Source of the DNA: Candidatus Thiodiazotropha sp. (ex Epidulcina cf. delphinae)
GTDB lineage: Bacteria; Pseudomonadota; Gammaproteobacteria; Chromatiales; Chromatiaceae
Direction of reading: 5' to 3'
Length of the DNA stretch: 33,220 bases
Assembly (NCBI GenBank): GCA_025656505.1
Contig: JAHXHR010000029.1
Location: 1-33,220 of the forward strand
Positions 22,598 to 30,384 of the stretch are shown piece after piece; position 1 is the stretch's first letter; each line of letters starts with the position of its first letter. The notes under the pieces were generated by a model. It had not been told where the DNA came from and made no database searches. It worked only from the letters and a program-made list of their open reading frames with translations. The position numbers and the translations under genes are program-made.

Positions 22598-24907
22598 ATG
22601 ACTCACCCTCCCCCTTCACTTTTCAAACGCTGGCCCCTGTGGCTGCAGGTGACGTTCGCTTTGCTAGCCGCCCTGCTGGCGGTCAACCTGCTGACCGCAT
22701 CCCTGGTCCGGCATGTAGTGAGGAATTTCGAATTCAAGCTGATCGAAAAGCAGAGCCGCAGCTCCTCTGCACTGCTGGCCGCAACGACCATCGATGCCGT
22801 GATCAGCGAGGATATCCCACTGCTTGACACCATCGCGGCACAGTCATTGGAGCAGTCGCCCAACATGCTTGAGTTCTCGATAAAGAACGAGCGGGATGAG
22901 TTATTGGTCCGGCGCTCACGCCCCGATAGCGCTGTCCGCGACATGATACGCGACTACCGCTATGCCATGGAGTTCGAAGGAGAGCGCTTTGGCTCCATCA
23001 GCATCAAGTGGGATATAGAACCGGTTCAACGCGAGATAAGCCGGCATGTGGCCAAGGTTCAGTTATTCATCTCCACGATGCTCGTGCTCCTGACCGGTCT
23101 GACCATCATGTTGATCCATTGGCTGGTCATTCGCCCGATTCGCAACATCAACCATCATCTGGTCTCCCTGTCGGACGGCAGACCATCCTCGCCACTGCGT
23201 CTTTCTCTACCGATAAGCCGGGAACTGGCGTTCCTGGCGGCATCGGCGAACGATCTCTCGAAGGCCATGCAGCAGCGGGACGAGCGTGAGTCCGAACTGT
23301 TACACACCCGTGGACAACTGCAGCTCGCCCATGACGAAGCCCTCAGTGCGAGCCGGGCCAAGTCCGGTTTTCTCGCCGCCATGAGCCATGAGATCCGCAC
23401 CCCGATGAATGCGTTGCTTGGCATTCTCGGCCTGCTCAGGGATACCCCGCTGAACCCTAAGCAGCAACGGCTTGTACAGACCGGCCGCGACTCCGGCGAG
23501 CTGTTGCTGTCGATCATCAACGATATCCTCGATTTCTCCAAGATGGAAGCGGACAAGTTGCAACTGGAACACTCCGGCTTCGACCTGCACCGCCTCCTGG
23601 CCTACACCGTCGAACTGCTCAAACCCCAAACCGATCGCAAAAACCTGGCCCTGATCCTCTTCTTGGATCCAGACCTGCCCCGCTATGCCAAGGGCGATCC
23701 GGACCGCCTGCGTCAGATCCTGCTCAACCTGATCAACAATGCCGTTAAATTCACTCCCAGCGGCAGTATCACTATTCATGCTGCTGCGGAATCGCCGACA
23801 AGCGATGCCTTTACCCTACACTGCACCGTGAAGGACACAGGGATCGGCATATCGGAAAAGCAGCGTGCCCACCTGTTCGAGGAGTTCACCATGGCCGATC
23901 AGAGCCATTCCAGAACCCATGAGGGCACAGGTCTGGGGCTGGCCATCTGCAAACGCCTGGTCTCTTTGATGGGAGGCAATATCGGCTTTCGCAGTGAGCC
24001 CGGAGACGGCAGCACTTTCTTTTTCAGCGTCGAGCTGGAAGCCGCGAATCAGCGCGACTGCAACATTGAACCGACCTCGGACGAACCGAGGCTGATGCCG
24101 ACCCGAAACACACGCATCCTGCTGGCGGAGGACAATCCGGCCAACCAAATGGTGATCAAGAGCATCCTGGAATACGCCGGTCTACAGGTGGATATCGTCG
24201 CCAACGGCCGAGAGGCGGTCGAAACCGTGCGCAATCTACCCTATGATATCGTACTGATGGATATCTCCATGCCGGAGATGGACGGCATGGCGGCCACCCG
24301 CGAGATTCGCCGAATCACGGGAGAGGGCGGCAGACTCCCGATCGTGGCCCTCACCGCCCACGCCCTGTCGGGGGACAAAGAGCACTTCCTTGAGGCGGGC
24401 ATGGATGATTACCTGACCAAGCCGATAGACCGGCCCACCATGCTCCACTGCATTGCCCGTTGGACCGGCGCCGCTGAGGCCACCGGACCGGACACCGACT
24501 CAATGCCGTCTCAAGCCGGCACAGATCCCGCCGATACCGGGGAGTACGTGGATGAATCGGTGCTGCAACAACTGGCGAAGGATACCTCGGCGGAGGTTGT
24601 GCCCGGGTTGGTCACTTTCTACATAGAAGACTCCCGCAACCGGGTAGAACAGATTCAGGAAGCGATCAAAGAGAGCGATATCAAGACCCTGGAATTCGAA
24701 AGCCATACCCTGGGCAGCAGCGCCGCCGCCCATGGCAATCCAAAACTTCACACCCTGGCGCGAAAGATCGAGGAGCTTTGCCGACAGGATGACAGTCAGC
24801 AGGCGTTGGCTCAGGCCGCCTCTCTGTCTCAGGTAGCCGATGAATCTTTTCAGCGGCTCATGCAACGCATCGAGCAGGGAATGGAAATCAATGAGGATAG
24901 GGCATGA
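22598..24907 (+). CDS. hybrid histidine kinase (sensor-HAMP-HisKA-HATPase-REC-Hpt)
   Basis: The product is 769 residues. Transmembrane helices lie near 16-38 and 156-178, enclosing a periplasmic domain of about 115 residues. A HAMP-like linker with coiled coil (about 178-255) follows. The HisKA domain has phospho-acceptor H264 (MSHEIRTPMN), and the HATPase domain has N380 (NLINNAVKF) with DTGIGI and GTGLGL motifs. The receiver has D555 (LMDISMPEMDG). The C-terminal Hpt has H703 (ESHTLGSSA). This is a complete His-Asp-His phosphorelay. The final phosphate acceptor is most likely the sigma-54 regulator encoded next, whose ATG overlaps this stop (ATGA). The upstream PhnD-like protein is the probable periplasmic ligand partner. 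Confidence 0.94.
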   Translation: MTHPPPSLFKRWPLWLQVTFALLAALLAVNLLTASLVRHVVRNFEFKLIEKQSRSSSALLAATTIDAVISEDIPLLDTIAAQSLEQSPNMLEFSIKNERDELLVRRSRPDSAVRDMIRDYRYAMEFEGERFGSISIKWDIEPVQREISRHVAKVQLFISTMLVLLTGLTIMLIHWLVIRPIRNINHHLVSLSDGRPSSPLRLSLPISRELAFLAASANDLSKAMQQRDERESELLHTRGQLQLAHDEALSASRAKSGFLAAMSHEIRTPMNALLGILGLLRDTPLNPKQQRLVQTGRDSGELLLSIINDILDFSKMEADKLQLEHSGFDLHRLLAYTVELLKPQTDRKNLALILFLDPDLPRYAKGDPDRLRQILLNLINNAVKFTPSGSITIHAAAESPTSDAFTLHCTVKDTGIGISEKQRAHLFEEFTMADQSHSRTHEGTGLGLAICKRLVSLMGGNIGFRSEPGDGSTFFFSVELEAANQRDCNIEPTSDEPRLMPTRNTRILLAEDNPANQMVIKSILEYAGLQVDIVANGREAVETVRNLPYDIVLMDISMPEMDGMAATREIRRITGEGGRLPIVALTAHALSGDKEHFLEAGMDDYLTKPIDRPTMLHCIARWTGAAEATGPDTDSMPSQAGTDPADTGEYVDESVLQQLAKDTSAEVVPGLVTFYIEDSRNRVEQIQEAIKESDIKTLEFESHTLGSSAAAHGNPKLHTLARKIEELCRQDDSQQALAQAASLSQVADESFQRLMQRIEQGMEINEDRA

Positions 24908-26304
24908 GGGACAAACCCAGTGTGTTGCTCGTGGAGGATGCCGCCCCCATGGCAGCACTTTTCCAACAATACCTGAAGGACGAGCCGATCGAACTCTCCC
25001 ATGTGGATCGAGGAAAAGCGGCAAAGACATTCATTGCCCAACGCCCGCCGGATCTGCTATTGCTCGATCTTAAACTGCCCGATATATCAGGCCAGGAAAT
25101 CCTCCAGTGGATCAGACGACAAGGCATCCCCATGTCCGTGGTCGTCATAACCTCCCACAGCTCGGTGGATGTCGCGGTAGAGGTGATGCGCATCGGCGCC
25201 GAGGATTTTCTGGAAAAACCGGTCACAGCCGATCGGCTGAAGACCACGGTCAGGAATCTGTTGGACAAGACCCGCTTGCAGCATTTGGTGAATGATATTC
25301 AAAGCACCTTCGAACGGAAGCGGTATCATGGCTTCATCGGTTCCAGTCTGCCGATGCAGGCGGTCTACCGAATCATAGACGCCGCCGCCCCCAGCAAGGC
25401 CAGTGTCTTCATCACCGGCGAGAGCGGCACCGGTAAGGAGGTTTGCGCCGAAGCAATCCACAAACAAGGGCCTCGCGCCGGCCGGCCGTTCATTGCACTG
25501 AACTGCGGCGCCGTCCCGCGCGACCTGATGGAGAGCGAAATCTTCGGTCATATCAAGGGGGCCTTCACCGGCGCCTCCGCAGAACGTAAGGGCGCCGCCT
25601 CACTCGCTGACAGCGGCACCCTGTTTCTCGATGAAATCGGCGAAATGGATATGGAGCTGCAGACGAAACTGCTACGCTTCATCCAGACCGGCAGTTTTCA
25701 AAAAGTCGGCAGCGGCAAAGTCGAGCAGGTTGATGTACGCTTCATCTGCGCGACCAACCGCGATCCCCTTGAGGCCGTGGCCGAAAAACGCCTCAGGGAG
25801 GATCTCTACTACAGGCTGCACGTCGTGCCGCTACACTTGCCGCCGTTACGCGATCGCAGCGAAGATATCATCGCCATCGCCTCCTACTTCCTGGTCACCT
25901 ATGCGAAAGAAGAGGGTAAGCACTTCGCCGGCCTGGCTCCCGAGGTAGAAGTAATCCTGTGTCACTACGGCTGGCCGGGCAATGTCAGGCAACTGCAGAA
26001 CGTGATCCGTAATATCGTTGTGCTTCACGAAGGCAAAAGCGTTAAGGCGCACCATCTCCCCCCCCCGCTGAATACGGCACTGAATGAACAAGAGATAAAG
26101 CAACTGGCGCAACCTCATCCACAGTCAGCGGGTGGCGCCCATCCCGAAAACACAGCGATAAAACCATTGGCGCAGGTCGAACGCGAAACGATCGAATGGG
26201 CTATCGAATCCTGTAACGGCAACATTCCAAGGGCTGCCGCCCTGCTCGAAGTGAGTCCATCCACGATTTACCGGAAAAAACAGGCCTGGGAGTCGGATTA
26301 TTAA
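24904..26304 (+). CDS. sigma-54-dependent response regulator (LuxO/SypG/NtrC-type)
   Basis: The product is 466 residues. The receiver domain has phospho-acceptor D55 (LLLDLKLPD). The central AAA+ domain has Walker A GESGTGKE, the GAFTGA loop that contacts sigma-54, and the Walker B region LFLDEIGEMD. The C-terminal Fis-type helix-turn-helix ends RAAALLEVSPSTIYRKKQAW, a sequence typical of LuxO/SypG-like regulators. All parts needed for sigma-54 activation are present. The start overlaps the kinase stop by 4 bp. Sigma-54-type promoter sequences lie before the STAS gene, the GGDEF gene and the polysaccharide export operon, so these are its likely targets, including its own operon. Confidence 0.95.
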   Translation: MRDKPSVLLVEDAAPMAALFQQYLKDEPIELSHVDRGKAAKTFIAQRPPDLLLLDLKLPDISGQEILQWIRRQGIPMSVVVITSHSSVDVAVEVMRIGAEDFLEKPVTADRLKTTVRNLLDKTRLQHLVNDIQSTFERKRYHGFIGSSLPMQAVYRIIDAAAPSKASVFITGESGTGKEVCAEAIHKQGPRAGRPFIALNCGAVPRDLMESEIFGHIKGAFTGASAERKGAASLADSGTLFLDEIGEMDMELQTKLLRFIQTGSFQKVGSGKVEQVDVRFICATNRDPLEAVAEKRLREDLYYRLHVVPLHLPPLRDRSEDIIAIASYFLVTYAKEEGKHFAGLAPEVEVILCHYGWPGNVRQLQNVIRNIVVLHEGKSVKAHHLPPPLNTALNEQEIKQLAQPHPQSAGGAHPENTAIKPLAQVERETIEWAIESCNGNIPRAAALLEVSPSTIYRKKQAWESDY

Positions 26305-26345
26305 CCCGGCTATATGATCCGGCGCAGCATCGCAATAACGATCTT

Positions 26346-26361
26346 CGGCACCATTCTTGCA
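26346..26361 (+). promoter_or_regulatory. sigma-54-type promoter of the REC-GGDEF gene
   Basis: CGGCACCATTCTTGCA matches TGGCAC-N5-TTGCA at all but the first base, with GG (26347-26348) and GC (26359-26360) 10 bp apart. The predicted start is near 26372, about 30 bp before the ATG. Confidence 0.75.
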
Positions 26362-26401
26362 ACATCCAGCATGAGACCCTTTCAAGGAGTTGAATGACGC
26401 A

Positions 26402-27463
26402 ATGAATACAACGATGCACAAGATCCGGCCCTGGCGCGACAACGATGATCCGGTGGGAGCCTACCCGCCACACGCCCGCCCGAACCTATCGAGAAGCCGT
26501 ATGAGGCAGGCCGTATCACGTCCCCTGTCAATCCTCCTCATAGACGATTCCCCAAGCGAACGCGCCCTGCTGCGGGCACGGCTTAAACAAATAGGGCACA
26601 AAGTGACCGAGGCGCCCGACGGCATCCGGGCACTAAGTCACCTCGAAAAATTCCGGCGGCACAGCGACCTGATCCTCCTTGACATCTGCATGCCCGGACT
26701 GGACGGCTTCGAGACTGCGACCCGCATCCGGGCACTGGAGAAGGAACAGGCAGAGGGATGGCTTCCGATCATCTTTCTCAGTGGCAAGAGCAATCCGCAC
26801 GACATTGCAAGAGGCATCATGGCCGGCGGTGACGACTACCTGACAAAACCGGTCAACACTACCGTCCTGAAGGCGAAGATCTTTGCCATGCAGCGTATCG
26901 CCGAGATGCGGCAGCAACTGCTTGATATGAAACGGCGACTTGAGATACAGGCGCATACGGACGAACTGACCCGGTTACCCAATCGGCGGCATTTTCTTGC
27001 GATACTCGATTCGGAGATCGCCCGAGCCAGGCGTCACGGGACACCACTCTCGATCGCCTATCTGGACCTGGATCATTTCAAACGGATCAACGACAGCTAC
27101 GGCCACGATACGGGAGACGCCGTATTGCGCAAGGTATCCGCGACGCTTGACGGCGGGATGCGCACTGAAGACAGTATCGGTCGCCTCGGTGGTGAAGAAT
27201 TCTGTATCTGTCTGCCGGGAAGCAATGCCGAACAGGGTATGGAGCCTTGCGAGCGCTATCGGTCACTGCTCGAAAGCCTGGTTATCGATAACGGCACGGC
27301 ACAGGGTCTGAAGCTAACGGCCAGCTTCGGCCTGACCGGTTTCAACCGTATATCAGATAACCGTTCCACCTTACTGGCGCGGGCCGACAAGGCCCTCTAT
27401 CAGGCAAAGCAAGCCGGACGTAACCGTGTTGGCGTAGTACTGCCTGATAAGCCATCCCCATAA
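26402..27463 (+). CDS. response regulator with GGDEF diguanylate cyclase domain
   Basis: The product is 353 residues. An N-terminal tail of about 40 residues precedes a receiver with D94 (LLDICMPGLDG), a short helical linker and a GGDEF domain with an intact GGEEF active site (264-268). The inhibitory I-site RxxD (RTED, 255-258) is five residues before it. It should therefore be an active, feedback-inhibited c-di-GMP synthase controlled by phosphorylation. The ATG at 26402 follows AAGGAG at 12 bp; an in-frame TTG at 26390 is too close to that site. Just upstream is a sigma-54-type promoter and the sigma-54 regulator gene; downstream is the polysaccharide export operon, the likely c-di-GMP-related output. 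Confidence 0.93.
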   Translation: MNTTMHKIRPWRDNDDPVGAYPPHARPNLSRSRMRQAVSRPLSILLIDDSPSERALLRARLKQIGHKVTEAPDGIRALSHLEKFRRHSDLILLDICMPGLDGFETATRIRALEKEQAEGWLPIIFLSGKSNPHDIARGIMAGGDDYLTKPVNTTVLKAKIFAMQRIAEMRQQLLDMKRRLEIQAHTDELTRLPNRRHFLAILDSEIARARRHGTPLSIAYLDLDHFKRINDSYGHDTGDAVLRKVSATLDGGMRTEDSIGRLGGEEFCICLPGSNAEQGMEPCERYRSLLESLVIDNGTAQGLKLTASFGLTGFNRISDNRSTLLARADKALYQAKQAGRNRVGVVLPDKPSP

Positions 27464-27500
27464 GGAAGTTCGTCGCTACATCGCTGCAATATCCGCTTAC

Positions 27501-27521
27501 GCAATCCGCAAATTGCATTGC
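27501..27521 (+). promoter_or_regulatory. candidate upstream activator sites for the polysaccharide export operon
   Basis: The 21 bp contain two GCAA (27501, 27508) and two TTGC (27513, 27518) half-sites arranged as a nested palindrome. They lie about 75-95 bp upstream of the sigma-54-type -24 element. The same GCAA/TTGC words occur upstream of the STAS operon promoter. Confidence 0.4.
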
Positions 27522-27594
27522 AGTCTGGCGCCGGGCGGGATGCAGCATGAGACTGCACTGTTTAATATATTGATATTAATAATAATTAAACCAC

Positions 27595-27610
27595 TGGCAA
27601 GGTTATTGCT
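27595..27610 (+). promoter_or_regulatory. sigma-54-type promoter of the polysaccharide export operon
   Basis: TGGCAAGGTTATTGCT differs from TGGCAC-N5-TTGCT at one position, with GG (27596-27597) and GC (27608-27609) 10 bp apart. An AT-rich inverted-repeat tract (27560-27591) lies directly upstream. The predicted start near 27621 leaves a leader of about 150 nt. Confidence 0.75.
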
Positions 27611-27769
27611 CCAATCTGCAACAAAGGCGCAAGCACAGGAATATCCACGCTGAAACCGGAGCGGTTCATCAACCGGCATGACTCGATCAGGTCTATTGCA
27701 TCGTTAAGGATCGTCCGAAGGCCACGCGGGCCGCGCTAATTGAAAGCACTTATTGCGGAGCACAGTCAG

Positions 27770-28975
27770 TTGTCTGAATATACTTACATAGCGAGGGGGT
27801 TGCTGATTATCTCGGTGATCGTTCTGAGCGGCTGCGGCAGCATGCCAGGCAAACCGGCTGATCCATTCAGCGACGGAGGCCAAGGCCAAGCGCCAAACCA
27901 TGAACTGACTGCCCTTATCAGCCAATTGCAGACCGCACGAAACACCGCTGCGACCACCGTTCCCGAACCGATCACGAGGGTGGACGCCCATCAGCTCCCC
28001 CTCTCTCGGGGCGACCGGTTGAGAATTCTTGTCTTCGAGGGGGAGCATTTCAGCGGTGTCTTTGAAGTCGATATCGACGGCCGTCTGCACATCCCGTTCA
28101 TAAAGCCTGTCCCGGCAGTAGGCGCAACGCCGTCCGAAGTGCAGCAACGCCTGGAAAAGGCGCTGGTGAAGGAGCGCATTTTCAGAGCTGATTTCGTTCA
28201 GGTCAGTGTGCGCATCCAGCAATGGTCAGGGGTGCATGTATCCGTGGCCGGAGCGGTTTTTTCACCGGGCCGGGTGTTGATTAATGATCGCAGTGTCGAG
28301 GTAAAGTCACACCAACTCACTCAGGCCGCAGGCGACTATCCCTTGGAACGCTTTCTGACCACTGCCGTTCGTAGCGCCGGAGGGGTGCGCCCGGATGCCG
28401 ATCTGAAAAATATTCGTCTAATCAGAAACGGAGAGACAAGCATCCACGATATGTCTGGAATCCTCGCCGGAAACCCGGTGCAGGACACGGCATTGATCGC
28501 CGGTGATCACATCATCGTGCCCTCCGTCGGCTTTCGACAGGACGCCCTGATGCGACCGTCCCTGATTACGCCGCCCGGATTTGAGATATTCATATCCAAT
28601 CTCTCCAGCCCCGCAGACAGTAATTCAGATGCAGCCATCGGTAAGGAATCTCGCAGTATTCCCTACGGCACACGCTTGCTAAGAGGCCTGATATCGGCGA
28701 ACTGCATCGGCGGCACGCAGGCCACCAATGCGTCACGCATGGCCGTCCATGTTACGACAGACGCTGTCTCAGGCGAGACCCAGGTCGTTCACCGATCCGT
28801 CGAACAACTGGTGCATCGGCATGATCGTGATGAATTGAATCCCTATCTGATGCCGAATGACGGCATCGCCTGTTACGACTCAGGCGTAACCAATGCCCGT
28901 GATCTGGCAAAGACCCTCAGTGATATCTTTAATCCATTAATCATGTTGCGTATTTTGACGGGATTCGGCGTGTGA
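27770..28975 (+). CDS. polysaccharide export lipoprotein (Wza/SypC-type)
   Basis: The product is 401 residues from a TTG at 27770, chosen because GGAG lies 9 bp upstream and a compact lipoprotein signal results; a TTG at 27740 has no ribosome binding site. The lipobox is LSGC (C22), giving an outer-membrane lipoprotein. A Poly_export domain follows (about 85-165; LSRGDRLRILVFEGE, DGRLHIPF), then SLBB-like segments (HVSVAGAVFSPGRVLI; GGVRPDADLKNIRLIRNG). Such proteins form the outer-membrane channel for capsule or exopolysaccharide. It overlaps the downstream Wzz-like gene and is preceded by a sigma-54-type promoter. Confidence 0.9.
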   Translation: MSEYTYIARGLLIISVIVLSGCGSMPGKPADPFSDGGQGQAPNHELTALISQLQTARNTAATTVPEPITRVDAHQLPLSRGDRLRILVFEGEHFSGVFEVDIDGRLHIPFIKPVPAVGATPSEVQQRLEKALVKERIFRADFVQVSVRIQQWSGVHVSVAGAVFSPGRVLINDRSVEVKSHQLTQAAGDYPLERFLTTAVRSAGGVRPDADLKNIRLIRNGETSIHDMSGILAGNPVQDTALIAGDHIIVPSVGFRQDALMRPSLITPPGFEIFISNLSSPADSNSDAAIGKESRSIPYGTRLLRGLISANCIGGTQATNASRMAVHVTTDAVSGETQVVHRSVEQLVHRHDRDELNPYLMPNDGIACYDSGVTNARDLAKTLSDIFNPLIMLRILTGFGV

Positions 28976-30384
28976 GCAAAGTATCAGGCAAGGATTCGCT
29001 GATACCTGACGGTGTGCGAAAGCTGTTACTCTGGACCCATGGCGATGAGCGTCGCCGGCCGCGTTACGTCTACACGATAGTCATTGTCTTGGGGCTTATC
29101 TGGGGTATGGCGACCGCCTATCTAGGGTTGACCCCGCCGATCTACAGCAGTAAATGGACATTAATTCTTCCCGGTAAAGGCGCCAGCGCCAACTTCAACC
29201 TGGTTGATATCGGCCAGGCGTCGACAGGATCGGCCTCACCCTATTCCAACTCCGTGACCAACCCAAGAGCAAACTATAAAGAACTGATTACCAGCAATAC
29301 CGTTCTCAGGATGGCGGCCGAAAAGCACGGTATGGCGATACACAGGTTCGGCGCGCCGCGGGTCAAGCTGGTGGACCAGACTTCATTGATGCACCTCAGC
29401 ATCACGGGAGAGAGTCCTGAGCAGGCGCAATCCAAGGCGGTCGCCCTGCATGAGGCATTCTCGGAACTGCTGGACAGGCTGCGCCGAGATGAACTCGAAC
29501 AGCAGGAAATGGGGGGCAACAGCATACTTATCGGCTTTCAGAGAAAACTCCGGGAAGCAAGCGGCAATCTTCTCAAGTACCAGTCCGATTCGAATATCGT
29601 ATCCATGGAACAGTTCAATCAATTGGTTCTGACGGTCGAGCAGCTCCGGCGCGAGATGATACAAACCCGTGCCGAACTGGAAGATGTTCAAGGCCGCTCA
29701 AAGCAACTTGTTTCGAATCTCGGCGTTACCCCGCAACAAGCAAGCGATGCCCTGATCCTGCAAAACGACAAGCTGTTCACAACCGCCTTGAGGGAATATA
29801 CGGATGCCCGACAGCGCCTTAACACAAATGCCTCAAAGTGGGACAGGAATCACCCGGAGGTTCGCAAAGAGCATGCACGTGAGTCGGCCGCAAAACAGGC
29901 CATGAATAAGCGTGTTAAAATCTTGCTTAAAGGTCGCAACGGCGAGTTGATCGATTTGCTGTCTCTTGCCGGTGACAATACCAGGAACGCATTGCTGCAG
30001 GAGCTTATCGCCATGGATGCGAAATACAACGGACTACAGAAGAGACGGGATAAAATCTCCGTTCTTATCGCCGAAATGGAGCATGAGCGCAGTTCCCTGA
30101 CCCGACCGGCAGCCATGCTGGATGACTTGAAGCGCAACCACCAGGTTGCGGAAGCGGTATTCATCTCGGCTTTGGCTCGCACGGACATTGCGAAATCCGA
30201 CATTTATGTCTCTTTTCCCTTGGTTCAACTGCTTGACGAGCCACTATTGCCGACAAAGGTCTCTTCGCCGAATAAAATGCTGACCATTACCGGCGCGTTT
30301 GTTGCCTCGATTTTCACTGTAACCGGATTGGTGTTGATGTGGATACGCAGACCGTTTCTCCGCAGAATTTTGAAGAGCGAATAA
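28972..30384 (+). CDS. Wzz/GNVR-type polysaccharide chain-length/export protein
   Basis: The product is 470 residues from a GTG that overlaps the preceding stop. A transmembrane helix lies near 33-55 and a second near 440-460. Between them is a long periplasmic helical coiled-coil region (about 150-400), followed by the GNVR-like region before the second helix. This is the polysaccharide co-polymerase plan. No cytoplasmic tyrosine-kinase domain is attached, as in SypO-like or EpsF-like members. It partners with the export lipoprotein upstream. The end overlaps the start of the ligase-like gene by 46 bp. Confidence 0.88.
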   Translation: MSKVSGKDSLIPDGVRKLLLWTHGDERRRPRYVYTIVIVLGLIWGMATAYLGLTPPIYSSKWTLILPGKGASANFNLVDIGQASTGSASPYSNSVTNPRANYKELITSNTVLRMAAEKHGMAIHRFGAPRVKLVDQTSLMHLSITGESPEQAQSKAVALHEAFSELLDRLRRDELEQQEMGGNSILIGFQRKLREASGNLLKYQSDSNIVSMEQFNQLVLTVEQLRREMIQTRAELEDVQGRSKQLVSNLGVTPQQASDALILQNDKLFTTALREYTDARQRLNTNASKWDRNHPEVRKEHARESAAKQAMNKRVKILLKGRNGELIDLLSLAGDNTRNALLQELIAMDAKYNGLQKRRDKISVLIAEMEHERSSLTRPAAMLDDLKRNHQVAEAVFISALARTDIAKSDIYVSFPLVQLLDEPLLPTKVSSPNKMLTITGAFVASIFTVTGLVLMWIRRPFLRRILKSE

